A DNA stretch of 39,542 nt, taken from assembly GCA_003694635.1 (NCBI GenBank), contig RFKQ01000046.1, positions 1 to 39,542 on the forward strand, written 5' to 3'. Shown here piece by piece: positions 1 to 9,060 of this stretch. The notes under the pieces are model-generated. The model ran no database searches and was not told where the DNA came from. It saw nothing but the letters and a program-made list of their open reading frames with translations. This DNA is from Planctomycetota bacterium. Its GTDB lineage: Bacteria; Planctomycetota; J132. The stretch's first letter is position 1, and every line of letters starts with the position of its first letter. The translations under genes were made by a program, and so were the position numbers.

Positions 1-312
1 GATACCGCCAATAAAATCGGCACCTACGCCCTCGCTGTCCTCGCCCACCACCACAACCTCCCCTTCTACGTGGCCGCACCATGGAGCACCTTCGACCTAA
101 ACCTCGAAACCGGAGAAAAAATCCCCATCGAATTCCGCTCCCCCCAAGAAGTCCGCCAACCCCTAGCTACCCCCATCGCACCCGAAGGCATCCACGTCTA
201 TAACCCCGCATTCGATATCACACCCCACTCGCTCATCACCGCCATCATCACAGAAAAAGGCGTAATTCACTCCCCCAACCGCTCAAAAATAAAGGAATTC
301 TCCCAACAATGA
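1..312 (+). CDS. mtnA: Methylthioribose-1-phosphate isomerase (MtnA/eIF2B-alpha-like), C-terminal part, truncated by window start
   Basis: Frame 1 is open from base 1: [51 protein letters not shown]...[30 protein letters not shown], matching the conserved MtnA C-terminus. Confidence 0.93.
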   Translation, partial: DTANKIGTYALAVLAHHHNLPFYVAAPWSTFDLNLETGEKIPIEFRSPQEVRQPLATPIAPEGIHVYNPAFDITPHSLITAIITEKGVIHSPNRSKIKEFSQQ

Positions 313-542
313 AAAATCTTATCGAAATTCCCTGCGCCTTTTGCCAACGCTCTTTTCCCATCCCCGCTGCCCTTCTCACCAAAGAAGTCCAATGCCCCTT
401 TTGCAACCAACACTTCCAAGCGCAAACAAATACAAGAAGAATCCTACTCGAAGACCTCGAAAACGCCTTTCGAAAACACCTTACCCAAAATCCTAAAAAA
501 TCCAAAAAAAATACTCCCCCCAAACCGACTCCACCAGAATAA
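309..542 (+). CDS. Small zinc-ribbon protein (two CxxC knuckles)
   Basis: 77 aa with CAFC...CPFC; ATGA overlap with the upstream mtnA stop; basic/proline-rich tail. Confidence 0.7.
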   Translation: MKNLIEIPCAFCQRSFPIPAALLTKEVQCPFCNQHFQAQTNTRRILLEDLENAFRKHLTQNPKKSKKNTPPKPTPPE

Positions 543-618
543 AAGGAAAATCCAAAACCTCTCCTCAACCCTCTTTTATCCTAAAAAAGACACTTAACTC
601 AAAAGGATAACGCTCAAT

Positions 619-1422
619 ATGTCCCAAGAATTCTTAGAATTTGCCAAAAAATTGGCCCAACAAGCCGGCGAAATCCTCATGGCCCACTACGACGAAATCG
701 ATGGAGCTGATATCCAGTTCAAAAGCACCCGAGAACTGGTCACCAAAGCCGACCTCCTCTCCGAAAGAAAAATTGTCAGCCAAATCCAACAACTCTATCC
801 TCAGCACCAAATCCTCGCCGAAGAAGAATCCTCCTCTCCATCCTCCTCCCCCTACCGCTGGATCATCGACCCCCTCGATGGTACCACCAACTACGTGCAT
901 AGCCACCCCTTCTTTGCCGTCTCCATCGCCCTCGAATGCAAAGGCGAACTGCTCGTAGGCGTGGTCTTTGCCCCCTACCTCGAAGAACTCTTCTACGCCT
1001 GCAAAGGATATGGCGCCTACCTAAACGACGAGCCCATCCGAGTCTCCAAAGCAGATACCCTCATCAAATCCATCCTCGCCACAGGCTTCTCCTACCATAG
1101 AGATAACCCCAAATACGATAATACCCCCAATCTAGTAAACCTTATCCACAAAGTGCGCGGCATTCGGCGCTGCGGCTCCGCGGCCCTAGATCTCGCCTAC
1201 GTGGCCGCCGGCCGCTATGACGGATTTTGGGAAATCGGCCTCCAACCCTACGACGTGGCCGCCGGCGCCCTCATCGTAGAAGAAGCGGGAGGCGTGGTGA
1301 GCGACTTTGAAAATGGACCTGACTTCCTCTTCGGAGAAAATATCGTCGCTAGCAACGGCTGGATCCACGTGGATATCCTTGAAAACCTCCAACCCTTCCC
1401 CGCTGACGAAAAGAGAACCTAA
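619..1422 (+). CDS. suhB: Inositol monophosphatase family protein (SuhB-like)
   Basis: 267 aa with EEES, WIIDPLDGTTNYVHSHPFFAVSIAL and PYDVAAGALIVEEAGG motifs typical of IMPase. Confidence 0.93.
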   Translation: MSQEFLEFAKKLAQQAGEILMAHYDEIDGADIQFKSTRELVTKADLLSERKIVSQIQQLYPQHQILAEEESSSPSSSPYRWIIDPLDGTTNYVHSHPFFAVSIALECKGELLVGVVFAPYLEELFYACKGYGAYLNDEPIRVSKADTLIKSILATGFSYHRDNPKYDNTPNLVNLIHKVRGIRRCGSAALDLAYVAAGRYDGFWEIGLQPYDVAAGALIVEEAGGVVSDFENGPDFLFGENIVASNGWIHVDILENLQPFPADEKRT

Positions 1423-3410
1423 ACCGCCTGCTTTCGTCGATATCTCCTCCAAGCCCTCCAACCCTCAACACACAACCAAAAAGTCATCCCAAGAATCGCT
1501 CCCCCAACAAAAAGAAGCGGTAAACTCCCCTTCTGCCAAAACTCCCTCCACTTCAAAATCATCGCCACCAGCGTCATCCCCAACATGAAAAACATCGGCA
1601 ATAACGTATAAAAATACGGCAACCCCCTCGAATATAAATATAAACTCACCACCAGCAACGCAATCCCCCCTAACAACTGATTGGTGGTGCCAAACAACGC
1701 CCACAACGTAAGTCCCGCAGATCGGCCATCTAATTTAAGAAATGCAAAAAACGCAATGGCCAAAACAGCAAGAAAAGAAGCTATGTAGCGATTGGAAAGA
1801 AAATTTAATCTGGAATGCAAATGGCGGAACTCCTCAATGTTGTAGCGCAATAAACGAGTAGCCGAGTCCAACGTGGTCATCGCAAAACCTACAATCACCA
1901 CTGCCACCAAAGTTTTGGAAAAAGAAAGCGAAATCCCTACCTGAGAAATAAACAACCCGGCCCCATTGATAAATGCAGCCAACTTCGCCCCCAAACCACT
2001 TGCCGAATGCCAGTCTCGATAAAAATAATGCCAAGACTCCTGACTTGGGAATCCAGCCGTGCATGCCAAAATCACTACCACCGCCAATGAACCCTCCATC
2101 AACATCCCCCCATAACCTATTAACTGAGCATCCGTTTCCCGCTTAAGCTGACGCACCGTGGTGCCGGAGGAAACCAAACAGTGAAAACCAGAAATCGCTC
2201 CACACGCAATCGTAATGAAAAGAAAAGGAAAAAGAGCCGGCAGTACAGAAGTGCTCTCAAAAAAATGAAGCTGAGGGTGCAACGCCGGCGCTACAATCTT
2301 CGGCCGAAGTAAAAATAACCCCAAATACATCAAAGCACAACCAAAATAAAGCTGAAAAGAATTCAGGTAATCCCGCGGCTGCAACAATAACCACACCGGA
2401 AGAATGGAAGCAACCAAAGCATACCCAAGCAAAATCCACATCCACGCCACTTTAGCACTCTCCCTTGCCCTCGCAAGCTCCCGAAACATCCCCTCATCCC
2501 CTCTAGCCCGAAAATAGTGCAGAAGAGTGCTTACATTCTCCTCCAAAAAAGGAACCGCAACAATAGAAAGCTTCCCCTCCCCCTCAAGACGACGATTAAT
2601 CCGCTCAAGCTCCGAACGAAGATAAACCCTCTCTCCCAACGACGCATCTTTGGAAAGAGCTTGAAGATAAGCTCGCCCACCACCAAAATCAATCACATAA
2701 ACGTACCTGGAAAAATTCTCTTTCTCCTCCTCTACCTTCGCCAAGGCCCGAGAAGATAAAAAATAAGAGTACATCGAAAACGGATAACGTACCCCCAAAA
2801 GCAAAGAAAATAGCATCAAAACCAACCCAATTCCCGTCGCTAACGCAAGATGAAGCCTGTATTTATACACCAAAATCCCCGTAAAACACGCAATCAAGAT
2901 CAAAGAAAAAGTGGGAATCACCGCACTCGGATAAAAATCAGTAAATAAAACCGCTATAACAATAACAAAAACCCCCATAGCCAACGCAAGAGTAAAGAAA
3001 ATAATCAACATAAAAAGCGCCCTCGCCCGCTCCCCCACAACCTCCTTGCTCACCTCTGTGATGCTCTTTCCCTGCGAACGCAACGAGACCCCTAAAACCG
3101 TAAAATCATGCACCGCACCCAAAAAAATCGTACCAAAAAATACCCACAACAAAGCAGGCAACCAACCCCAAATCACCGCAATCGCTGGCCCAAGAATAGG
3201 ACCCAAACCCGCAATAGAAGCAAAGTGATGGCCAAATAAAATAAATCGATTGGTAGGAACGTACTCCACCCCATCCTCCCGAAGCTGAGCCGGCGTCGAA
3301 CGCTCCGGGTCAAGACAGAGAATCTTTCGCCCAATAAATCTACCATAGACAAAATATGCCGCCAAAAAACCCACCATAGAAAGAAGTGCAAAACTAAGCG
3401 CGTCCCACAT
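1419..3410 (-). CDS. cstA: CstA-family carbon starvation/peptide-pyruvate transporter
   Basis: 663 aa polytopic protein; FGHHFASIAGLGPILGPAIAVIWGWLPALLWVFFGTIFLGAVHDF and ASILPVWLLLQPRDYLNSF are CstA signatures. Confidence 0.93.
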   Translation of the reverse strand: MWDALSFALLSMVGFLAAYFVYGRFIGRKILCLDPERSTPAQLREDGVEYVPTNRFILFGHHFASIAGLGPILGPAIAVIWGWLPALLWVFFGTIFLGAVHDFTVLGVSLRSQGKSITEVSKEVVGERARALFMLIIFFTLALAMGVFVIVIAVLFTDFYPSAVIPTFSLILIACFTGILVYKYRLHLALATGIGLVLMLFSLLLGVRYPFSMYSYFLSSRALAKVEEEKENFSRYVYVIDFGGGRAYLQALSKDASLGERVYLRSELERINRRLEGEGKLSIVAVPFLEENVSTLLHYFRARGDEGMFRELARARESAKVAWMWILLGYALVASILPVWLLLQPRDYLNSFQLYFGCALMYLGLFLLRPKIVAPALHPQLHFFESTSVLPALFPFLFITIACGAISGFHCLVSSGTTVRQLKRETDAQLIGYGGMLMEGSLAVVVILACTAGFPSQESWHYFYRDWHSASGLGAKLAAFINGAGLFISQVGISLSFSKTLVAVVIVGFAMTTLDSATRLLRYNIEEFRHLHSRLNFLSNRYIASFLAVLAIAFFAFLKLDGRSAGLTLWALFGTTNQLLGGIALLVVSLYLYSRGLPYFYTLLPMFFMLGMTLVAMILKWREFWQKGSLPLLFVGGAILGMTFWLCVEGWRAWRRYRRKQAV

Positions 3411-3422
3411 AACCTTAAGCCC

Positions 3423-6400
3423 CTAATTCGAATTCCGTTTTCGCTCTGATAGCTTCTCCTGAACTAACTTTAAAAGCTCTCCAACGCTCTTTTTTATGGA
3501 CGGAGTAGAAAAAGTAGAACTCTGGATATATTGCAAATCTCTTTCGGCAAGAGAATATTTCCCCAACTCATAATAACTATAAGCTCTCGCAAGGCGAAAT
3601 CCCGATAAACGCGGATAAAGTTGAATGGCCCTCGTGGAAAGTTCAATCACTTCATGACAAAAATTAACCCTTTGCAAAGGAGGAATCTGTGTGTTTTTGA
3701 GTAAAAAATCTCGACCTTCTACAGCTAGAATAAAAGAAAATAACCCTTCACCATAGCGTCGCAGAGGATGTTGGATAAGAGTGAAAATCTTGCGGATAAG
3801 ACAGTTTCGACAAGAAAGTAAATGGCTTTGAGAAGAATGAAAATGGGAAGAGGGAGAGGAAGAAGAGCGCACTTTTAAATAGAGCTTCTCATATAAACGC
3901 AAAAGCTCCAAGGCCACGAAGGAATTGGAAAACTGATTTAAATGTTGGCGCAATACACCCTCACTTAAAGCATGTTTTCTTTGTTTTTCATAAAATTTTG
4001 CCAAAAAAATAGCGGAAGAGGGAAAAATTGGGAAAAGCTCGTATTGACTTTTGAATAACCTTTCCAAGATCCCGAAAGATCTTCTACTTTTAGAAGCGAA
4101 AATAGAGCTAACATAATTGTAAGTTGCAAAGTAATAGTAATATCGAAACCCAATATTCTCCTTCCAAACAGGCGGAAAGGAACGAAGATAACGTAGGTAG
4201 AGCTCAGCAGCTTGCTTGTAATATTTTTGCCTCTCAGAAGAAGAGGGAATGGAAAGTGATCCTTTGTTGTAGTAAAGGGAAGTGTAAATGAAATCTGCCC
4301 GCGCTTTGTAAGAGAGGTAAGAAAATTTTTTGACTTTGGAATGGGAAAAATTTTGAGAATACCTCTCCAGCTCTTCAACAAATCCGCCTTCTTGAAGATA
4401 ATGAAGGTAGCGAAGCTCATAAAGAAGATTGATAGAGCGCTGGCGCCGCTGCTGAAGAAATTGAATAGCTTTTTTTAAAAAAGAGGAAAACTTTCGAGTA
4501 TGAGGCATAATTTTTTTGTAAATTATAGCAAGAAAGTGGAAAAAAACATAGTGTTTGGGGTGAGCTTTCAAAGCTTGTATCGCCCATCTCTCCGCTTCAT
4601 GAAACAAACTTTGATGGAAAAGAAGAAAAATTCTAAACTCCAAATATCTAGCGTTGTTGGGGCAAAGCTCAAGGGCTTTCGCAATAGAAGCAAGGGCTTG
4701 CTTTGGCTTCCCCGCTCCATAGTATTCATAAAGAGCTCGACAAAAATAGAGTTCGTGAGAGGATGAGGAGACTGGAATTTTCTGTAAAATTTTTTTCGCC
4801 TCCCTGTAGTCTCTCCGATGTATGGCAAAATAAGCCCTCAGTATCTGGTATAACTCAGAATCGGAAGAAGACAAAGATTGAAAAAGCTCCTTAGCCCGCC
4901 AATACTCCCCCTCAAAATTCAAGAGGAAAATCTTCCTCAGCTCTACTTCCCTGTCCTTCTCTGCCAGCCGCTTGATACAGCTCTCCCACCGCTTCCGAAC
5001 GCGAAACCAATCTCCCTGCTGGTAAAGCAACTGAAGTTTTTTACGCAAAGAATTCTGCCTGAGCGATCCTCCCCTCACTGAGGATGCTTTTTTAGAAAGA
5101 GCTCGCCTGCTGGCTAAAGATGTTTGGAAAGCATCGGACTTCGGAGATGGGGAAGTGGGGCGTTGGAAATAGAAAAAAAAGAATACTCCCAACAAGAAAA
5201 CAATCCCCAACACAAAAAGTGGCGCATACGAACGATGCCTAGAAGGACTTTCATTTAACAATTGATTCAGTTCCTCAGCTAACTCCCGGGCCGAAGAATA
5301 GCGCTTTTGAGGAGACTTCTCCAAACACTTGTAAAGCAAATTCTCTACTTTCCTCGGAACCAAAGGATTGATCTTGGAAAGAGAAGGAACTCTCTCATGC
5401 ACCACTCTATTAAAAAGCTCCAAAATATCCTCCCCACAAAAGGGAGGAGTGCCACTCAACATAAAATAAAGCGTTCCACCCAAAGCGTAGATATCCGTCG
5501 CCGGCGTGAGCGTTTTCTGAGCCTTGATCTGCTCGGGTGCCATAAACTCCGGGCTCCCAAGTACATACCCCGTTTTTGTCAAACGCATATCCGACGGGGT
5601 GCCCTGCTCAAAAGCCAACCCAAAATCCATCAAAATGGGCTTGCCCTCTGAGGTAATCATAATGTTCTCCGGCTTAATATCCCGATGCAAAATCCCCCTC
5701 CGATGAGCGTACTCCACAGCATCAGCCACTTGGTAGAGAATTGTGAGCGCCTTTCTCAAACTAAGATAGGACTTGGTCTTGCGCTTTTCCACATAATCGC
5801 GAAGATTGCAACCCTCAATAAAAGGCATCACCAAAAAAAGATTTTGATGAATCTCCCCATAATCCAAAATGGGAATAATGTTCGGATGACTAAGCTGGGA
5901 TGTAATGCGCACCTCTTTAAGAAATCGATCCCGCTGCTCTTGCGAATTGAGTTCAGTAGGCGAAAGTAATTTAATGGCCACTAGCTCCTGCGTCTGAGTG
6001 TCCAAAGCTTTGTAGATCACTCCCATCCCCCCCTCTCCAATTTTTTCTAAGATGCGATATTTCCCCAAAGAGGGAAAGTTTAAATACTGAGAAGAGTGAG
6101 AGGAAATCGAAGAAAGCTCTTTCTGCAGAGAATTCGAACAAAAAATACATGGAGGATTCCACCAAGGATAAAACTTGGCTAGAACGATTTGAAAATGGCA
6201 ATGGGGACAAACAAAACGAACCTCTCGAGAAATATGAAATAATTTGGAAAGATAACTCTCCTGGAGTATACCTTTTTTAAGAAGAAGATCGTCTAACCTC
6301 AAAGCACCTTTCGGATGAAAAAGATTTTGACAAATGTGTAGATTTTCTCGAAGAGTCTGCTCATGAAATAAGTTGGAACGCCGTAGCAAATTGTAAATAT

Positions 6401-6635
6401 TGACGTTGTCTTGATGGAAAAGCTCCCTTCTCTCCGGCCAACTAGAATAATGAATGGCCTCCTCCAAACACTGCTCCCAAATCCCCTCCGTTAAAATGCC
6501 CTCTTGAATAAAAAAGTCCTTCAAACGACGGCGGCTTTCATTAGCCTTAGATAAAAAATGCTTTAGAGCCGCGGCTTCTAAAAGCCTTTTTTCCAAAATT
6601 TTACGGGCAACCCATATTTCAAAATACTGAATCAT
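3423..6635 (-). CDS. Ser/Thr protein kinase with N-terminal helical repeats, zinc ribbon, TM segment and C-terminal TPR-like region
   Basis: GEGGMGVIYKALD, VAIKLL, HRDIKPENIM, DFGLAFE, GSPEFMAPEQ; CPHC...CIFC upstream of the kinase; TM FVLGIVFLLGVFFFFYF downstream, then TPR-like helices. Confidence 0.92.
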   Translation of the reverse strand: MIQYFEIWVARKILEKRLLEAAALKHFLSKANESRRRLKDFFIQEGILTEGIWEQCLEEAIHYSSWPERRELFHQDNVNIYNLLRRSNLFHEQTLRENLHICQNLFHPKGALRLDDLLLKKGILQESYLSKLFHISREVRFVCPHCHFQIVLAKFYPWWNPPCIFCSNSLQKELSSISSHSSQYLNFPSLGKYRILEKIGEGGMGVIYKALDTQTQELVAIKLLSPTELNSQEQRDRFLKEVRITSQLSHPNIIPILDYGEIHQNLFLVMPFIEGCNLRDYVEKRKTKSYLSLRKALTILYQVADAVEYAHRRGILHRDIKPENIMITSEGKPILMDFGLAFEQGTPSDMRLTKTGYVLGSPEFMAPEQIKAQKTLTPATDIYALGGTLYFMLSGTPPFCGEDILELFNRVVHERVPSLSKINPLVPRKVENLLYKCLEKSPQKRYSSARELAEELNQLLNESPSRHRSYAPLFVLGIVFLLGVFFFFYFQRPTSPSPKSDAFQTSLASRRALSKKASSVRGGSLRQNSLRKKLQLLYQQGDWFRVRKRWESCIKRLAEKDREVELRKIFLLNFEGEYWRAKELFQSLSSSDSELYQILRAYFAIHRRDYREAKKILQKIPVSSSSHELYFCRALYEYYGAGKPKQALASIAKALELCPNNARYLEFRIFLLFHQSLFHEAERWAIQALKAHPKHYVFFHFLAIIYKKIMPHTRKFSSFLKKAIQFLQQRRQRSINLLYELRYLHYLQEGGFVEELERYSQNFSHSKVKKFSYLSYKARADFIYTSLYYNKGSLSIPSSSERQKYYKQAAELYLRYLRSFPPVWKENIGFRYYYYFATYNYVSSIFASKSRRSFGILERLFKSQYELFPIFPSSAIFLAKFYEKQRKHALSEGVLRQHLNQFSNSFVALELLRLYEKLYLKVRSSSSPSSHFHSSQSHLLSCRNCLIRKIFTLIQHPLRRYGEGLFSFILAVEGRDFLLKNTQIPPLQRVNFCHEVIELSTRAIQLYPRLSGFRLARAYSYYELGKYSLAERDLQYIQSSTFSTPSIKKSVGELLKLVQEKLSERKRNSN

Positions 6636-7444
6636 CGCGCCGAAAAAGAGGAATTTTGCCAGGGATCTTCTAGGTAATTCTTTACAAAATTGGCTAGCTT
6701 GGCAGCTTGGTATCCATCGAAAATTCTATGGTCAAAAGTCGCTGATAGATACATCGCTCTCCGAGCTACCACCTGACCATCCACCACCATAGGACGCAAG
6801 GCAACCTCCCCAACCGCCACCAACAACGCCGTTCTCGAATAGGGAAAAAACGGAGGATACCCCACCTCAATCCCCCACATTCCTACACTTGTGATCATCG
6901 CACTTCCAAAAGGATCCCCCACAATCCCCAACGACGGAATGCTCCAGTTTAGTGTATTCCCCACATAATCGCTTAGCTTGAGCAAAAATCGAAATACCCA
7001 ATCCGGTAGATGACGAAGCAAAGAAAACGTCCTCCTAAACTGAGGATCCTGATGGGAGCGCACCTGCTGCGCCTTTTGAGCAAGCTCTTGGGCAATCTCC
7101 ACCACAGACTTTTGATCCGCATTGGCGAGCTTCACCCCCGAAAGCTCCTCCCCTTTTTCAAAAGAAACTTGCAAAAAAATGTCCACACTCTCCCTCTGGT
7201 AAACATACCTACCACGCACACACTGATTTAAAAAAGGATACGTAGCCAACGCCTGGGCCACCGCCTTGGTCACCAAATGGGTGATCGTGATCTTCTGCCC
7301 ACTTTCTCGGCGCTTCTCCTCAATAAACTCCAACGCCTTCTCCATATCCACCAACATCGAACCGTGAATAGTGGGATCGTTGGGAGGACGCCAAGCCGCC
7401 ACCGCAATGCGACGCCATAGAGGAAGTTTCCTAACCCTTTTCAT
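6632..7444 (-). CDS. Stand-alone 2-oxoacid dehydrogenase acyltransferase (E2) catalytic-domain protein
   Basis: 270 aa, CAT-like fold signature ending in SATFDHRIFDGYQAAKLANFV (DHRxxDG); no lipoyl domain visible; ATGA overlap with the downstream kinase. Confidence 0.85.
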   Translation of the reverse strand: MKRVRKLPLWRRIAVAAWRPPNDPTIHGSMLVDMEKALEFIEEKRRESGQKITITHLVTKAVAQALATYPFLNQCVRGRYVYQRESVDIFLQVSFEKGEELSGVKLANADQKSVVEIAQELAQKAQQVRSHQDPQFRRTFSLLRHLPDWVFRFLLKLSDYVGNTLNWSIPSLGIVGDPFGSAMITSVGMWGIEVGYPPFFPYSRTALLVAVGEVALRPMVVDGQVVARRAMYLSATFDHRIFDGYQAAKLANFVKNYLEDPWQNSSFSAR

Positions 7445-7527
7445 CTTTTCTCAATACCCTCATATCAAAATTAAAATTCCCTCTCCTCCAAAGAAAGCCC
7501 CAAAAACTCTACCCGGGAAAAGTCCCT

Positions 7528-9036
7528 TTATTTCAGCTGATAATCCGGGGTGAGAAGAAAGCGATAAATCATATCCAACGCGCCGACCGACGTGGGAAAT
7601 CGAGATATATCCCGCGTTGGGACCAAAGTTTTCCGCAATCGAGCAATCTGAGAAATAGTGGGCTTGGGCGAGAGCTGAAATAATGCAAGTATGCGCCGAT
7701 TTTGCTCCGCGAACCTCCTCTTGAACTCTATGCGCTGCTTCTGACGACGACGGTTGCAAGTAGGACAGTTTAGATTGCAATAGTAAACCCGACGAACCTC
7801 CACCGCCCTCAGCTGAAAATATGTGCGCAAAAACTGCACCCGAAGAATCAAAGAGGTGGTGTTGATCCACTCCAACCCTTGCGGCCAACCTTTGACGTTA
7901 GGAGGATCCAAAATATCCTGCCCAAGCATCCTTCCATAGTGCAGAAGTATCCTCGGATTCCTTACCGGCAACTCAAAAGAACGCACAAACCCAACCAAAA
8001 ATTCCACCGGAGACTTCACTAGATTATTTCTATTCTTAGGCAGCCAAAAGTATTTAGACAAGAAAAAGGCCCGTAAATACGGAATCAGCTCGTAATTGTG
8101 CTTTCGCCAAAGTCTAGCCAAACGCTTGACCTCCTCCGGATGAGGAACGGGCGAGATAAACTCTTTCCATAACTTTTCGGTGATGAACTCCGAAAGACGA
8201 GGATTTTCTAAAAGAATCTGGACAATATCTTCCCCCGAAAAATAGCCAGCCCTCCCCATAAATTTCTTGATTCCCCAATCGTGGTGCTTTGGATAAAAAT
8301 AAAAGGTCCCTTTCTTGTAGTTGAGAGTATACCCCGTAAAAGCTCGCGCCGCCTCCTTTATGTCCGCTTCGCTGTAGTTGCCTTCCCCCAACGTAAATAA
8401 CTCCAAAAGCTCCCTAGCAAAATTTTCATTTGGACGGCCCTTCCGGTTATTACGACTATCCAAATAAACCACCATCGCCGGATCCTTGCAAATGGCCAAA
8501 AGAAGAGAGCGGAAATTTTTGCTCAAATGGCGCCGAAACAGCTGATTCTGCTGGTACATCCAAAGGGGCCACCACATTTTGCGCATTTCTGAGGTGAAAT
8601 GGTTGTGCCAGAAAAGCACCATCCTCTCCGCAAACGGAGTCGAGGTTTGGCACATTTGCCTATACCACCAGAGCTTGATATCCACACGCATCTTCTGAAT
8701 CTTGCGCTGAAATGCCATCCGCTGCTTGAGAGGCTTTTTGGAGATAGAAGCAAAATCCGGATACGGCTCTTTGCTCCAAGAAGGCGGCGAAATCAACTGG
8801 GGCCGGCGCAACTGCTGAAGCAATCGCTCCACCGCTTGCTCCCGGGTGAGCTTTGTCCACGAAAGAATTTGGCGAACATTGACGCCAAAACACGTTCTGG
8901 AGAGCAAATGGCGCGCCTCCTCATAACTAAGCGTTGCAGCTGTGGAAGAGTTTGGCCGCTTCGCCGCTTGCAATGAAGCCGCACCGAAACAAAACAGAAA
9001 CAAAAAAAATCTCCATTTCCATAAACCTCTCATCAC
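7528..9036 (-). CDS. DUF1800 domain protein with signal peptide
   Basis: AxxLLSRTCFG..., MVLFWHNHFTS, NENFARELLELFTLGEGNYSEADIKEAARAFTGYTL, PPNVKGWPQGLEWINTTSL are typical of DUF1800. Confidence 0.9.
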   Translation of the reverse strand: MMRGLWKWRFFLFLFCFGAASLQAAKRPNSSTAATLSYEEARHLLSRTCFGVNVRQILSWTKLTREQAVERLLQQLRRPQLISPPSWSKEPYPDFASISKKPLKQRMAFQRKIQKMRVDIKLWWYRQMCQTSTPFAERMVLFWHNHFTSEMRKMWWPLWMYQQNQLFRRHLSKNFRSLLLAICKDPAMVVYLDSRNNRKGRPNENFARELLELFTLGEGNYSEADIKEAARAFTGYTLNYKKGTFYFYPKHHDWGIKKFMGRAGYFSGEDIVQILLENPRLSEFITEKLWKEFISPVPHPEEVKRLARLWRKHNYELIPYLRAFFLSKYFWLPKNRNNLVKSPVEFLVGFVRSFELPVRNPRILLHYGRMLGQDILDPPNVKGWPQGLEWINTTSLILRVQFLRTYFQLRAVEVRRVYYCNLNCPTCNRRRQKQRIEFKRRFAEQNRRILALFQLSPKPTISQIARLRKTLVPTRDISRFPTSVGALDMIYRFLLTPDYQLK

Positions 9037-9060
9037 ACTCTCCTTCTTCCTAACAAGGAC

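Noticed and set aside
248-568. 106-aa minus-strand ORF opposite mtnA/zinc ribbon
   Set aside because: Antisense shadow of two plausible plus-strand genes; low-complexity G/F-rich product.
7756-7779. Radical SAM enzyme based on CNLNCPTC
   Set aside because: No TIM-barrel context; the surrounding protein is DUF1800 and the motif is near the C-terminus.
8599-8976. 125-aa plus-strand ORF opposite DUF1800
   Set aside because: Shadow ORF of a confidently assigned gene; compositionally biased.
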